From the NCBI GenBank assembly GCA_964424105.1, contig CAYRHJ010000018.1:113486-177485 (forward strand): a stretch of 64,000 nucleotides of DNA, read 5' to 3'. A model generated the notes under the pieces. It was not told where the DNA came from, ran no database searches, and worked only from the letters and a program-made list of their open reading frames with translations. The DNA is from CAYRHJ01 sp964424105 (GTDB taxonomy: Bacteria; Planctomycetota; Phycisphaerae; UBA1845). The position numbers and the translations under genes were made by a program. This document shows positions 42,887 through 52,849 of the stretch, one piece after another. Within the stretch, counting starts at the first letter, position 1. Every line of letters starts with the position of its first letter.

Positions 42887-44910
42887 TTCTTCAACATCAG
42901 ATCGTAATGCCCACCAACCTGTAATGGAAATCGTACGCTCCGGTCCGCGAATTCCATCCGCTTGGCCAATTCAGCCCCATAGGATCGTCCCACGCGCGAC
43001 AGCAACCGCTCCCTTTCAGCGATCGAACGGCCCAGCGGTTTTAGCCGTTCAACGTCCTTCCCCGCGTCGCTCTCGTAGTCAACGACGGCCCGCAATCCGC
43101 GAATCGTCGCGGACGTCAACGTCAAACTGTCGCGAATTCGCGCCACCCGGTCCGACGGCAAGCCCTCCGCTCCTGCCGCCTCCTCTGCCGCGGTCACGTG
43201 CATCTCCAGCTCCGCCAAACCCGGCTCATAACCGATCAATAGTCGCGCCACGCCCTCCCGCGCCCAGGCGATGACCTCGTCAAGACTCTCCGCGACTCTC
43301 TCAACTTCTCTTTCGTCGCATTGGCTTACCCGTTTCCAACATTGCTCAGCGGCCTCGAAATACTGCCGCACCGCCGCGCCGGCTGGGCCATACAGGTCAC
43401 TGTAGTATTCGCGACGAATTCGATCCACATCGACATTCGGGTCCCACAACAATCGCGCCAAAACGTACGCATCAGGCCCCAGACATTCCCACGTCGGACC
43501 GATGTACAGATAGGCTCCGTGATAATTTGCAGCCTCCAACACGCGAACCAATTCCGTCAAGCGATCTCCCAGCGGTGCCGGCAAGCCGAACGAGCGCCGC
43601 GACAACGACGGTGTGTCATAGGCGTAGGCCCGCGGCAGGATTCTGCCCCAATCTTCATAAAGCGCTCGGCTGAACTCGCGCGTATCCTCGTTCCACCAGT
43701 CCAACGCCGTGTTCGGCGTCACGATCAATGCCAACATCGGATGAACCTCGACAGCGCGGCGGGGCGGATACAGATAGTCCGCGTAGATGATTCCGCCCAA
43801 CATTCGATCCGGGTATCGCTCGTAAACCCTCTTCGCGACCTCGTTATAGAACCACAGAATGCGATCGGTTTTCACAACCTTGCCCCGCCGCGGACCCTGC
43901 GGAACGACGTAATCCGGCACATCCAGCAACCGGCAGCGCTCATCCATGCACGTTCCGCTGCCGTCCGGCGGCGAAATGGAAAACATCGTCCGCTTGGGAT
44001 GGGCAGCGAAAAAATCATTCGCGGCACCTGCCACCAACGCCACCACATCAGGATGACTCGTACAAACGTGGCCCCCGCTCCCTCCCCGCGCCCCTTCGAT
44101 ACGCCGCCGCCCTCCGCGCAGGGCAGCGTAGTCGGGATGACCCCGCTTGGCCCATTCTTCCACGGGGACGATGTTATGCAGCGCATGACCATGATGCATC
44201 GTGAACGCGCTGCCCAGCCGATTACGCCGTGCCCAATCCCCATGTTGCGTATCGGCTGGACCGTACACCAGCGCACGATAATCGAATCGCGGTTCTTGCT
44301 TGATACCGATCGATGACGGAATCGCGATCCGATCTCTCGTAGGAACCATTTCTCCCAGCCCATCATTCCAATACCAACGCACCCCCACGAACCGCTCCAA
44401 AAATTCATAAACAGCGTGACACGTGCCTCGCAAGACGGGGTCCAGAAAATCGACCGTCGGCTTGACCCCATCGCTGTCGTGCCCGCGAAGGAAAACATGG
44501 CGCCCTTTCGTCTGAATCACGAATCCGTGCGGGGCCAACTGGTCCGTATGTGAAATGAAAATGTAGTCGCCGCCTTCCGCAGGCTTGGCCACGATGGGCA
44601 GTTCGACACCGGTCGCCCGTTTCAAATACGTGACCAGTTCTTCCGCCGCCAATCGCGTCGTGGGGAATGCATCAACCCCCACCACCACCTGATACGAAGA
44701 CCGCCCGTTATCGACGATCTTCAACGCCGCCTCCTGCCCCCAAACGTCGTCCCCGATCATGGCAACAACCGCCGCCATCATGAAAACGACCGGCGCCGTA
44801 GGACAACCGCAATGTCGCATGGGATGTGACACGCGTGATGGTCCATGCCTGGCGCCTCGCCCACTCTTTCGCCTGACGACCTTCAACCCATTTGACGTCG
44901 CTTGCGACAC
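42874..44910 (-). CDS. Exported DUF4838 (GH67 N-domain-like) protein
   Basis: About 678 residues from a GTG at 44910, which has aggaaaggaag seven bases upstream. Longer frames run to 45096 but cross the divergent STAS gene. A signal segment (PTAPVVFMMAAVVAMIGDDVWGQ) is followed by an N-terminal domain like that of GH67 alpha-glucuronidases (TTRLAAEELVTYLKRATGVELPIV, DYIFISHTD, GTCHAVYEFLERFVGVRWYW), then the DUF4838 barrel (FSISPPDGSGTCMDERCR, ILWFYNEVAKRVYERYPD, YADYLYPP). A role in glycan degradation is inferred from the family only. The last three codons and the stop (acc gct ccc tga) lie in an R2 element. Confidence 0.85.
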   Translation of the reverse strand: MSQATSNGLKVVRRKSGRGARHGPSRVSHPMRHCGCPTAPVVFMMAAVVAMIGDDVWGQEAALKIVDNGRSSYQVVVGVDAFPTTRLAAEELVTYLKRATGVELPIVAKPAEGGDYIFISHTDQLAPHGFVIQTKGRHVFLRGHDSDGVKPTVDFLDPVLRGTCHAVYEFLERFVGVRWYWNDGLGEMVPTRDRIAIPSSIGIKQEPRFDYRALVYGPADTQHGDWARRNRLGSAFTMHHGHALHNIVPVEEWAKRGHPDYAALRGGRRRIEGARGGSGGHVCTSHPDVVALVAGAANDFFAAHPKRTMFSISPPDGSGTCMDERCRLLDVPDYVVPQGPRRGKVVKTDRILWFYNEVAKRVYERYPDRMLGGIIYADYLYPPRRAVEVHPMLALIVTPNTALDWWNEDTREFSRALYEDWGRILPRAYAYDTPSLSRRSFGLPAPLGDRLTELVRVLEAANYHGAYLYIGPTWECLGPDAYVLARLLWDPNVDVDRIRREYYSDLYGPAGAAVRQYFEAAEQCWKRVSQCDEREVERVAESLDEVIAWAREGVARLLIGYEPGLAELEMHVTAAEEAAGAEGLPSDRVARIRDSLTLTSATIRGLRAVVDYESDAGKDVERLKPLGRSIAERERLLSRVGRSYGAELAKRMEFADRSVRFPLQVGGHYDLMLKKTAP

Positions 44911-44953
44911 CGCGTAACTTCCTTTCCTATCAAACTGTGGAAACGGATCGAGC

Positions 44954-45295
44954 ATGACGGAATACCACTGGTCAGACGAAGTCCTCGGCGCGAAACTTGC
45001 GGATGAACCGGCCTTCAACATTGAAATCGACGCCCTGACCCGCGAAGCCAATTCAAATCCTGACAAGCATATCATCCTCGACTTTTCCCACGTCAACTAC
45101 CTTAATTCCTCGAACATCACCAAAATACTCAAACTTCACAAGGCCGTGATCGCCAACCATCGCGTCCTGACGCTATGCTCCGTTCCCGAGAACATCCGCG
45201 GCGTGCTCCGCATTTCCGGTCTGGACAGGAAATTCTCCTACGCCCCCGACACTCGAACAGCCATGGATGCCCTCCGCTGCGAGTCGAACGATTAG
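44954..45295 (+). CDS. STAS-domain protein (anti-anti-sigma type)
   Basis: 113 residues. The STAS core is KHIILDFSHVNYLNSSNITKILKLHKAV, corresponding to the D-F-S-x-V-x-x-L-N/D-S-S/T segment of SpoIIAA/RsbV. The phosphorylatable serine would be in NSS. NIRGVLRISGLDRKFSYAPD matches the C-terminal part. The usual glycine after the serines is Asn, a variation I regard as minor. Such proteins bind and release anti-sigma kinases according to phosphorylation. A candidate phosphatase is encoded at 3745-4935. It diverges from the DUF4838 gene, and the spacer between the chosen starts is only about 45 bp. Confidence 0.88.
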   Translation: MTEYHWSDEVLGAKLADEPAFNIEIDALTREANSNPDKHIILDFSHVNYLNSSNITKILKLHKAVIANHRVLTLCSVPENIRGVLRISGLDRKFSYAPDTRTAMDALRCESND

Positions 45296-45631
45296 CCCGG
45301 CCAACCCCTTGATCGTGATCAGTGACACAGGCACGCGAATCGACCTTCGCGACGAGAATCGCATCTTCTCGTCGTCTCCCGCCGAAACGCCGACCCACAT
45401 TTGCGGTGATTGAACGGCAATGACAAACGTTTGGCTTCCGGGCGCGGGGTTGATAGAATTGTATTTGAAATCCTTCGCGAACCGTATCGACGGCTGAACA
45501 CGGGCACCAACGCGGTAACTGGCAGTCGGAAAGGTTTGAAGGCCGCCAAAAGCGAATCAATATCGTCGGCAAAGCGTCCGCCTCACCCGGATGTCGGCGA
45601 TCCAAACCGGTGAAGAGCAGGAGCGGGCCTG
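45296..45631. other. Leader region of hppD
   Basis: 336 bp between the STAS gene and hppD. Apart from the promoter candidate at 45431-45459 I see no gene and no interspersed repeat. If that promoter is real, hppD has a leader of about 165 nt. Confidence 0.5.
45431..45459 (+). promoter_or_regulatory. Candidate sigma70-like promoter for hppD
   Basis: TTGGCT at 45431-45436 and TAGAAT at 45454-45459, spaced 17 bp. Weak -35, good -10. Found by eye. Confidence 0.3.
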
Positions 45632-46723
45632 ATGGCCACAGATTTCCTACCCATCAAGGGTTACGACCACGTCGAATTCTACGTCGGCAACGCCAAGCAA
45701 GCCGCCCATTTCTACGACAAGACGTTCGGCTTTTCGCCCGTCGCCAAGCGGGGTCTGGAAACCGGCCATCGGCATGCCGCCAGTTACGTCATGCAGCAGG
45801 GCAACATCCGCTTCGTGTTCACGTCGGCCTACGGTCCCGATCACGAGATCACCAGGCATTGCGCCCTGCATGGGGACGGCGTCAAAGCCATCGCCCTCGC
45901 CGTCGGCAGCGTCGAAAATGCCCTGCGAGAAACCAAAAAACGCGGCGCCACCGTCCTGAAACCAGCAACGGCCCAGGAAGACGGGCACGGAACCCTGGTC
46001 ACCGGAGAAATCAAGTATGCCGGCGACACCGTTTTCCGATTCGTCGAGCGCGACAACTACCGAGGCCCATTCGCACCCGGCTTCGCTCCCATTCAAGCCC
46101 AACGCCCCTCGCCGGTCGGTCTAGCCGCCGTCGATCACGTCGTCACCAATGTCTACCTGGGCGAAATGAATTTCTGGGTCAAGTGGTTCGAAGACGTTTT
46201 GGGTTTCAAGAACCTGCTGCACTTCACCGAGGATGACATTTCCACGGAATACAGCGCCCTGATGAGCAAGGTCATGGAAAACGGCACGGGCAAATGCAAA
46301 TTTCCCATCAACGAGCCGGCTGAGGGCAAGAAAAAAAGTCAGATCGACGAATACCTCGATTATTACTATGGCCCCGGCGTGCAGCACATCGCCATGAACA
46401 CCGGCAACATTTACGAGACCGTCACCGAACTCCGCCGCCGCGACATCGATTTCCTTCGCGTCCCTGATACCTACTATGATTTAATGCGCCAGCGCGTCGG
46501 CGACGTCGGCGAGGATTGGGACAAGCTGCAAGACCACGGCATCCTGATCGACAAGGACGACGACGGCTATCTGCTGCAAATCTTCACCGCCCCGGTGCAG
46601 GACCGCCCCACGCTCTTTTTCGAGGTGATCGAACGACACGGCTCCCGCGGATTTGGAATCGGAAACTTCAAGGCCCTCTTCATCTCCATCGAACGTGAAC
46701 AGGCTCTGCGAGGCAATCTGTAA
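45632..46723 (+). CDS. hppD: 4-hydroxyphenylpyruvate dioxygenase
   Basis: Converts 4-hydroxyphenylpyruvate to homogentisate in tyrosine breakdown. 363 residues, the normal length. Two VOC-type halves; the iron ligands in the catalytic half are H169 (AAVDHVVTN), H252 (GVQHIAMNT) and E331 (LFFEVIERHG). The C-terminal FGIGNFKALFISIEREQ helix that gates the active site is present. The ribosome site ggag lies eight bases before the ATG. The next enzyme of the pathway, homogentisate dioxygenase, is not in the window, so hppD stands alone here. Confidence 0.97.
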   Translation: MATDFLPIKGYDHVEFYVGNAKQAAHFYDKTFGFSPVAKRGLETGHRHAASYVMQQGNIRFVFTSAYGPDHEITRHCALHGDGVKAIALAVGSVENALRETKKRGATVLKPATAQEDGHGTLVTGEIKYAGDTVFRFVERDNYRGPFAPGFAPIQAQRPSPVGLAAVDHVVTNVYLGEMNFWVKWFEDVLGFKNLLHFTEDDISTEYSALMSKVMENGTGKCKFPINEPAEGKKKSQIDEYLDYYYGPGVQHIAMNTGNIYETVTELRRRDIDFLRVPDTYYDLMRQRVGDVGEDWDKLQDHGILIDKDDDGYLLQIFTAPVQDRPTLFFEVIERHGSRGFGIGNFKALFISIEREQALRGNL

Positions 46724-46911
46724 CGCCAACCACCTGCCCGCGCGACCAACATCCGTCATTCCGGCGAACGCCGGAATCCAGTTTGCACAGCGAGTTTCAC
46801 CCGCCTCTTTACAGAGCCGCGACCGTCAGGGAGCGGTCTTCTCTCCCTACAATACCCACCCCGCGATCAAGTCCTTAACGGGCCGCGAGCGCGAAGCGAG
46901 CGGTCCCCCGC
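46724..46911. repeat. R3 and R2 elements after hppD
   Basis: An R3 lies at 46755-46781, R2 at 46814-46838 and an R2 variant at 46880-46905. The last ends six bases before the stop codon of the convergent metalloprotease gene. No gene. Confidence 0.85.
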
Positions 46912-49752
46912 TTAGCGGCGATGGCGACTCAACCAGGAAACCGGCGCCCGATCCGCGTCGCGAGATTCGGTTGTCTTGGTTCTATCGTTTGACTCTTCCA
47001 TGCCCATCATGATTCGAATCCCGCCGCGGGAAGTCGGCGACCCGCCGTTGGTGAATTCCGCATCCAGAACCTTTCCGATGCGATGCGACGAATCGTCCAG
47101 ATGGGCCAGCGTGTAGGTATCCAAATCCTTGCGCGATTGCTCCGACAGCGTATCGATCTGACGCTTCAAATCCTTCATCACCAGGCGGGCGACGGCATGC
47201 ACGTCCGCGTTCGATCCTCGTCCCGATCCGCCCAGCACGATATCCGTCAATCTGCGGAGATGCTCCCGTTGGAGATTTCGGCGGAAACTGGAGATGCGAG
47301 GCTGGCGATTGGTCCATGTACCCCGCGACCCCGACTCGCCCAGCTCGGACCAGATGCGCGACGACAGCCCGGATAAAAGATCATGCACCGTGAAAGCATC
47401 GCTCTCCGACGTCACCTTCAACTCCGCGTCGTGAATCCGGTTGACCGTCATCGGGTTCATAAGCTGCATCAGAACACGAGCCTGAATCATCAAGACCCGA
47501 TCATGCACGTCGTAGTCGATGTCAAAATGAAGCTCGTCGCTGTCCCAATGGAAGTAGCGGCCGGGGCTTAGCTTGGTCAGCAGATCGGGTGGGAATCGAT
47601 AGGGATCGTCCGAAAGCACCGTCTTGCCCAGAAAATCCAACGCCTCCCGCTGGGCCGACGCGTCGACGATGGTGAAAGGCTCGGGCGCGTCCGGATCGCC
47701 CTTGTGCGATCGGCTGACGCTCTGACCGCCGATCATTCGAGCAGCCACGCGCACGGCGAACGCGTATTCGCCCAGCATGATGTCGAAGCCGCGACGCAGT
47801 CGGGCGTAGCTTTCCCCATCTTCTACGGATCGTTCGACCAGATCAGACTTGATCGTCTCGACCAATTCCATCCGCTGCTTGGCGAATGCCACGGGATCCG
47901 ACCCGTTGTCAAATCGATATACGAAAGGATCGGGGCCGAAGTCGGACGTATCCTCGTCCGTGGCGTAGGCCAACCCCGGCTCGCCCGAGCGCTTGGCGAT
48001 GGCGGTCAGCATTTCCGCTTCAGTCTTCAGTTCTCCGCCACTCTTAAACGGGCGATAGCCATACTCGATGGCCCACATGTCGTAGGGGCCCAGCGTACGC
48101 GTGATGAAATCGCCTTGACCCTCCGCGTCGGGGCTGTACTCCGCCCCGTTATAGTCCATGACCGATCCGCTCAACGCCTCCGATCCATCCCGGCTGCCGA
48201 TGATTTCGCCGAGCGGTCGCCACGAACTGGCCTTGAAATTATGACGCAAACCAAGCGTGTGGCCCACCTCGTGCATGACCACCTCCTTGATCACCTGCCC
48301 GATGAACTCTTCCGGCAGTTCACGCCCCCCAGCCGACGAATGCGCCAATTGACTGAAGGCCAATTGTTGGCTCATTCCCGTGGCGAGTTCACAATGACTG
48401 TCCAAGTGAGATCGAACCAGCCGCGCCGGCGATACGGACGCGTCTTGCGAGTTCAATTGCAAGGGGTCATGGAATGCGGGTGTCAGCAGGTCGCGCGGCG
48501 AGACGTATTCCAACTCCGGATATTGGGCCAACAACTCGTCCGCCAGCGGGTCCGACAGACTCTCATAACCCCGCGGACCCTGAAACTGAAACTCGTTCAC
48601 GTAAAACCGGGCCATCGAGTCATCAAAGACGATGTCGGCGTCCAGGATTTCGCCCGTAAAGGGATTGACGTGTGACGGTCCCATGGCAAACGCATTGCCC
48701 GTCACGATCCAACGGAAGAAGTTATAGCGGACGTCTTCGGGGTCCAGGTCCTTGAATTCATTCGTGTCGGTCTGTTGGCGAGTCTGCACCGCGTCTGAAA
48801 AGCCGATTTGCTCAAACGCCTTGTTCCACTCCAGGATCCCCTCGCGTACGTATCGCCGATAAGGGATGGGCACCGTTTTCTCAATGTAGAAAATAATCGG
48901 CTCCTTGACCGGCGACAGGGCCAACTCCGGGTCCTGCTTTTGCAGGTTCCAGCGGTTGACGTAACGCTTGAACACGGTCTTCTCGGTGTGGTCCCTGGAC
49001 CAGTCTTTCTGAACGGTCAGGAAATATCCGATCCGATCGTCGGCTTCGCGAGGATGGTAGTCGTTCTTCGGCAATCGCGACATGCTGAAAAACACGCCGG
49101 CGATGACCCCGCCGTTCTCGCCCATCAAGGCCGTATCAACGCAAAGCTCGACGTTGTCCGGAAAAGCCTTCCGCGTCGACCAGCGCGACAGTGACGAATC
49201 CAATCGGCGGCGACCGTAGATCGCTTCCATGCCGATCACGTCCGATTTCATCAGGTCCCCAAAATCAATGACCGGATCGCCTCCGTTTTCCGTTTTCACG
49301 TCGATGGCTTTGATGATCGTATCGGTGTAGGTGCGACGCACCACGTCTTCCACCGTGCCCGTCTTGTCCTTCACGTGGCCGGTCTCCGACTCCATCAGCA
49401 GAAGTTTGTTGTTATGCCGCTCCCAATAAACCGCCGCACTGCCCATCATCCAACTCGCAAACGTCGGCCCCTTGGGTATCGAAACGCTCAACAGAAACGG
49501 TTCGTTGAGCAGGCTCTTGGGGATGCGGCCCAGAAGTGTGTCATTCTTCTTGTTGTAGTACAGCGTGAAGAACCCCTCCGAAACCTCCATGTCCTTCGTG
49601 ACGTCCTCGAATTTCGGAAGTTCATCCTTGTCCGCCTTGTCCGCGCGACCACCGCCCGCCCCCGGTCCCGTCGGCGGCGTCTGGGCAAAAATCAGCGATC
49701 CGCCCACCATCACCAGGGCGACCGTGGCTCGCATCAAATTCATCCTAATCAT
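46912..49752 (-). CDS. Zinc metalloprotease with HEXXHXXGXXHNFKAS motif, paralogue 1
   Basis: 946 residues from the ATG at 49752 (ggaa upstream; a frame start at 49788 is less likely). Signal peptide MIRMNLMRATVALVMVGGSLIFAQ. An N-terminal DUF5118/5117-type region carries FEDVTKDMEVSEGFFTLYY and DRIGYFLTVQKDWSRD. The catalytic site is H494-E495-H498-H504 in MHEVGHTLGLRHNFKAS. C-terminal DUF4953-type parts include SVMDYNGAEY with the Met-turn-like SVMDYN. It is a large exported peptidase of a family common in Planctomycetota and Bacteroidetes. Its paralogue lies directly upstream on the same strand, 123 bp away, and an R3 element fills part of that gap. Confidence 0.93.
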   Translation of the reverse strand: MIRMNLMRATVALVMVGGSLIFAQTPPTGPGAGGGRADKADKDELPKFEDVTKDMEVSEGFFTLYYNKKNDTLLGRIPKSLLNEPFLLSVSIPKGPTFASWMMGSAAVYWERHNNKLLLMESETGHVKDKTGTVEDVVRRTYTDTIIKAIDVKTENGGDPVIDFGDLMKSDVIGMEAIYGRRRLDSSLSRWSTRKAFPDNVELCVDTALMGENGGVIAGVFFSMSRLPKNDYHPREADDRIGYFLTVQKDWSRDHTEKTVFKRYVNRWNLQKQDPELALSPVKEPIIFYIEKTVPIPYRRYVREGILEWNKAFEQIGFSDAVQTRQQTDTNEFKDLDPEDVRYNFFRWIVTGNAFAMGPSHVNPFTGEILDADIVFDDSMARFYVNEFQFQGPRGYESLSDPLADELLAQYPELEYVSPRDLLTPAFHDPLQLNSQDASVSPARLVRSHLDSHCELATGMSQQLAFSQLAHSSAGGRELPEEFIGQVIKEVVMHEVGHTLGLRHNFKASSWRPLGEIIGSRDGSEALSGSVMDYNGAEYSPDAEGQGDFITRTLGPYDMWAIEYGYRPFKSGGELKTEAEMLTAIAKRSGEPGLAYATDEDTSDFGPDPFVYRFDNGSDPVAFAKQRMELVETIKSDLVERSVEDGESYARLRRGFDIMLGEYAFAVRVAARMIGGQSVSRSHKGDPDAPEPFTIVDASAQREALDFLGKTVLSDDPYRFPPDLLTKLSPGRYFHWDSDELHFDIDYDVHDRVLMIQARVLMQLMNPMTVNRIHDAELKVTSESDAFTVHDLLSGLSSRIWSELGESGSRGTWTNRQPRISSFRRNLQREHLRRLTDIVLGGSGRGSNADVHAVARLVMKDLKRQIDTLSEQSRKDLDTYTLAHLDDSSHRIGKVLDAEFTNGGSPTSRGGIRIMMGMEESNDRTKTTESRDADRAPVSWLSRHRR

Positions 49753-49875
49753 CGCGTATTCCTTCTTGTTCGGCGTTTGAACCTGCACCGTTATTCAACA
49801 TCCGCATCATTCCCGTCATCGACGCCCTTTCGCCGTCATTCCGGCGCAGGCCGGAATCCAGCCCTATGCGCCGCT
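49753..49875. repeat. R3 element between the two metalloprotease genes
   Basis: An R3 element lies at 49835-49861, close to the stop codon of paralogue 2. Otherwise the spacer should carry the translation signals of paralogue 1. Confidence 0.8.
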
Positions 49876-52620
49876 TCACAGTTGAAACTCCGCCTCCAAC
49901 GCCTTATCGATGCGGTCCTTGGCTTCATCCAGATGGGCCCGCGTGAACGCATCCAGCCGCCCGTCCTTGTCACCTTCAAGAAGCCGCCCGATTTGCTGTG
50001 TCAATCCTTTCATCGTCAAACGCACGACCGCATGGGCATCCGCCGGCATCATTCGGCCCGGCTCGCTCAGCAGGACGTTCATCAGGTTTTGCAGGTGTGC
50101 ACGTTGCAGATTCCGACGGATGCTCGATATGAACGGCTTGCGATTCGTATGACTGGTCGAACCGGCTGGTTCGGTAAGCTCCGACCAAATCGCCGCAGCC
50201 GTCTTCGTCACCAGATCGACCACCGTCAGGGCATCCTCGTCCGCGGGCACTTTCAATTCCGCGTCGTACACGCGGGCAATCGTGAACGGGTTCAATGTCT
50301 GAAAGAGCGCCCACGCTTGAACCGCAGCCACACGATCGTGCAGCGGATATTCCATCATGCTGTCGAAACTGTCCGTGTCCCAATGCCGCCATCGACCCGG
50401 CGCCAGTTTATTCAGCACGGCGGGGTCGAACGAAAAAGCCTCCGCGGAAAACACACGCTCCACCAGGAATTCCAGGGCTTCGTGCTGTTGCTTGGCCGGC
50501 ACGATCTCGAACGGCGGCTTTTCATCGGCGTCACCGCGATGGTTTCGGTTACAATACTGCCCGCCGATGACCCGCGACGCGACCTGTGCGGCCCGCGAGT
50601 ACTCAAACAACAGGCCGTCAAATACCTGGCGCAAGTGGCTGAAGCTCTCGCCGTCATCGACGGCCCAATCCAGCAACGTGCCCTGCAATTCACGAACCAG
50701 GTCCATCCGATAACGGGCGTATTCCAGCGGATCAGCACCGTTATCCCAGGTGTTCACCAGCGGATCGGGTGCCAGGAAGCCGGTGTCGAAATCCGTTGCG
50801 TACGCCAGGCCCGGCTCATTGCCCCGCGACGCGATGGCCTTCAACATCTCCGCTTCCGTCTTGTATTCCTCGCCCGGTTCGCGGTAGCCGTACTCAATGG
50901 CCCAAACGTCATACGGACCGATCGCCGGCGAGAAAAACCGCGGATGCTTGTCCTTCGATGAACCGTAGACGGCTGCGTTGTAGTCCATCACCGAGCCGCT
51001 GGTCGGTTCGCCCGATTGATGGGCAGCCAACAGTTCTTCCACGTTCTTCCACGAACTGGCTTTGAAATTATGTCGAAGGCCCAACGTGTGACCCACCTCG
51101 TGCGCCACCACGTAGCGAATGAAATCGCCCACGAATTCTTCCGTCAGATCCTCGAATCCGCCGGCTTGCATGACGAATCCAGCCAGCGCCATTTCGTGAC
51201 GCAATCCCTCCGCCATGTTACAGGTAAAATGCCCCCGCCCGTCGAGCGTCCTGCGAACGTCCGCCTCCCAGCCTGCACTCGTACCGGCGTATTGAGCCAA
51301 CTCGGGTATCATCTGTTCTTCCAAGGACGTGAATCCCCACTCCGGAAACCGATTCAAAAACTCGTTGAGCCGAGGATCGTGAGCGCTGGCAGGCCCCTTG
51401 GCGCTCAATCGTGCATATTGCGATAGCAACGATCGAATCAAGGAGTCGTCCCAAACGATGTCCGCGTCCAGAATCTCGCCCGTCCGTGGATTCCACCGCG
51501 AAGGTCCCATGGCAAACGCCCGCCCACTGACGATCCAGCGGAAAAAATTGTAACGGACGTCTTCCGGATCAAGGTCCTTGAACTCGTTCGTATCCGTCTG
51601 TTGACGGGCAGCCATCACGTTGCGTAACCCGGCCTTCTCAAACGCCTGGTTCCACATCAAAATGCCCTCCCGCACGTACCGGCGAAACTCAATCGGGACC
51701 GTTTTCTCGATGTAGTAGATAATCTGGTCGTCGGGGTGAACGTCGGAAACCTTCGCCGTCGGATCAGCCTTGCGCAAATGCCAGCGATGAACATGGCGAT
51801 CAAAAACGGTCTTGTCCGTGTGCTTCTTGCCCCAGTTCTTCACCGCCGTCATGAAATAACCAATGCGATCGTCGGCTGGTCGCGATTTGAAATCTGTCTT
51901 GGGCAGCTCGCTCAAACTGTAGTGCATCCGAACCCGCGTCCCCCCCTGCACGCCGTTCATCAACGCCAAGTCCACCGCCAATTCCACGTTCTTCTCAAAT
52001 CCCTTCCGTTTGGCCCAACGGCTCAGCGATGCGTCAAGCCCGCCGCCCATCATTTGCGACAAACCGGCCCGATCCGCTTTGAAGACGTTATCAAGATCGA
52101 TCACCGGGTCGCTACCGCGCATGCTGACGATCGGCGTCGCAAATACGATGCGATCCGTGTACGTACGCGACACCACGTCGGAAACGGTTGACTTCTCCGC
52201 CGGGTCATAACGCAGGTCCGGCTCAATCAGGACCAGCTTCTTGTCCATTCGCTGCCATTTGACCACCTGCGTGTCCCACGTGAATCCCGTCAGAAACGAT
52301 CCACCCGATATGCTGGACGCCAACAGGAATTCCTTGTCGAGCATGGAACCCGGGATGACCGCCAGCAGATGGTCTTTCTTTTCATTGAAGTACAGATCAA
52401 AAAAGCCAGCCACCTTCTCGTGTTTCTCGCTGACCTCCTCGAATGGTGGAAAATCCGGCTTCTCCTTCGGTTTTTCAGGCGCGTCCTTCGATCCCGAGGC
52501 CGCACCCTCCACGGACGGGGGTTCGCCGGCATCGACTTGGGCCCAGACCGTCGAACACATCACCAAGGCCACAAGCCCCATCCATAGCACGCGACGGCTG
52601 CAACATTCTGGATTTATCAT
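49876..52620 (-). CDS. Zinc metalloprotease with HEXXHXXGXXHNFKAS motif, paralogue 2
   Basis: 914 residues from the ATG at 52620, which has gaggag five bases upstream; the frame runs to 52731. Signal peptide CSRRVLWMGLVALVMCSTVWAQ. Domain order is as in paralogue 1: FPPFEEVSEKHEKVAGFFDLYF, then DRIGYFMTAVKNWGKKH, TDTNEFKDLDPEDVRYNFFRWIVSG, and the catalytic H507-E508-H511-H517 in AHEVGHTLGLRHNFKAS, followed by SVMDYNAAVY. Both active sites are intact. The two proteins share long blocks but differ throughout, which points to an old duplication. Confidence 0.93.
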   Translation of the reverse strand: MINPECCSRRVLWMGLVALVMCSTVWAQVDAGEPPSVEGAASGSKDAPEKPKEKPDFPPFEEVSEKHEKVAGFFDLYFNEKKDHLLAVIPGSMLDKEFLLASSISGGSFLTGFTWDTQVVKWQRMDKKLVLIEPDLRYDPAEKSTVSDVVSRTYTDRIVFATPIVSMRGSDPVIDLDNVFKADRAGLSQMMGGGLDASLSRWAKRKGFEKNVELAVDLALMNGVQGGTRVRMHYSLSELPKTDFKSRPADDRIGYFMTAVKNWGKKHTDKTVFDRHVHRWHLRKADPTAKVSDVHPDDQIIYYIEKTVPIEFRRYVREGILMWNQAFEKAGLRNVMAARQQTDTNEFKDLDPEDVRYNFFRWIVSGRAFAMGPSRWNPRTGEILDADIVWDDSLIRSLLSQYARLSAKGPASAHDPRLNEFLNRFPEWGFTSLEEQMIPELAQYAGTSAGWEADVRRTLDGRGHFTCNMAEGLRHEMALAGFVMQAGGFEDLTEEFVGDFIRYVVAHEVGHTLGLRHNFKASSWKNVEELLAAHQSGEPTSGSVMDYNAAVYGSSKDKHPRFFSPAIGPYDVWAIEYGYREPGEEYKTEAEMLKAIASRGNEPGLAYATDFDTGFLAPDPLVNTWDNGADPLEYARYRMDLVRELQGTLLDWAVDDGESFSHLRQVFDGLLFEYSRAAQVASRVIGGQYCNRNHRGDADEKPPFEIVPAKQQHEALEFLVERVFSAEAFSFDPAVLNKLAPGRWRHWDTDSFDSMMEYPLHDRVAAVQAWALFQTLNPFTIARVYDAELKVPADEDALTVVDLVTKTAAAIWSELTEPAGSTSHTNRKPFISSIRRNLQRAHLQNLMNVLLSEPGRMMPADAHAVVRLTMKGLTQQIGRLLEGDKDGRLDAFTRAHLDEAKDRIDKALEAEFQL

Positions 52621-52759
52621 TTTGACTCCTCGCCTCAGGTGGGCATCTATCCAACAACCAAATTTCTGGATTAACATTATCAGGACGCGATTCTGCGGAA
52701 AATACGAAAGGACGGACTCGCCATTTCGCACATTGTGCCAGTGCAGTTAGTCATGCTAT

Positions 52760-52849
52760 TTGCATCTTAACAGATTGCATCTCAAAAGATTGCATCTTAA
52801 CAGATTGCATCTTAACAGATTGCATCTTAACAGATTGCATCTTAACAGA
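52760..52849. repeat. 15-bp tandem repeat, six units
   Basis: Six units of ttgcatcttaacaga, the second slightly diverged (ttgcatctcaaaaga). The same unit occurs once before R2 at 42193 onward and, degenerate, before R5 copy 1 at 32620 onward. The array therefore looks like an expansion of part of the R2/R5 flank. Confidence 0.93.

Noticed and set aside
45129..45605. 158-residue frame on the minus strand opposite the STAS gene and the hppD leader
   Set aside because: Low-complexity Arg/Cys-rich translation overlapping the STAS gene; no ribosome site.
47704..48675. 323-residue frame on the plus strand
   Set aside because: It is antisense to the first metalloprotease and shows no motif of its own.
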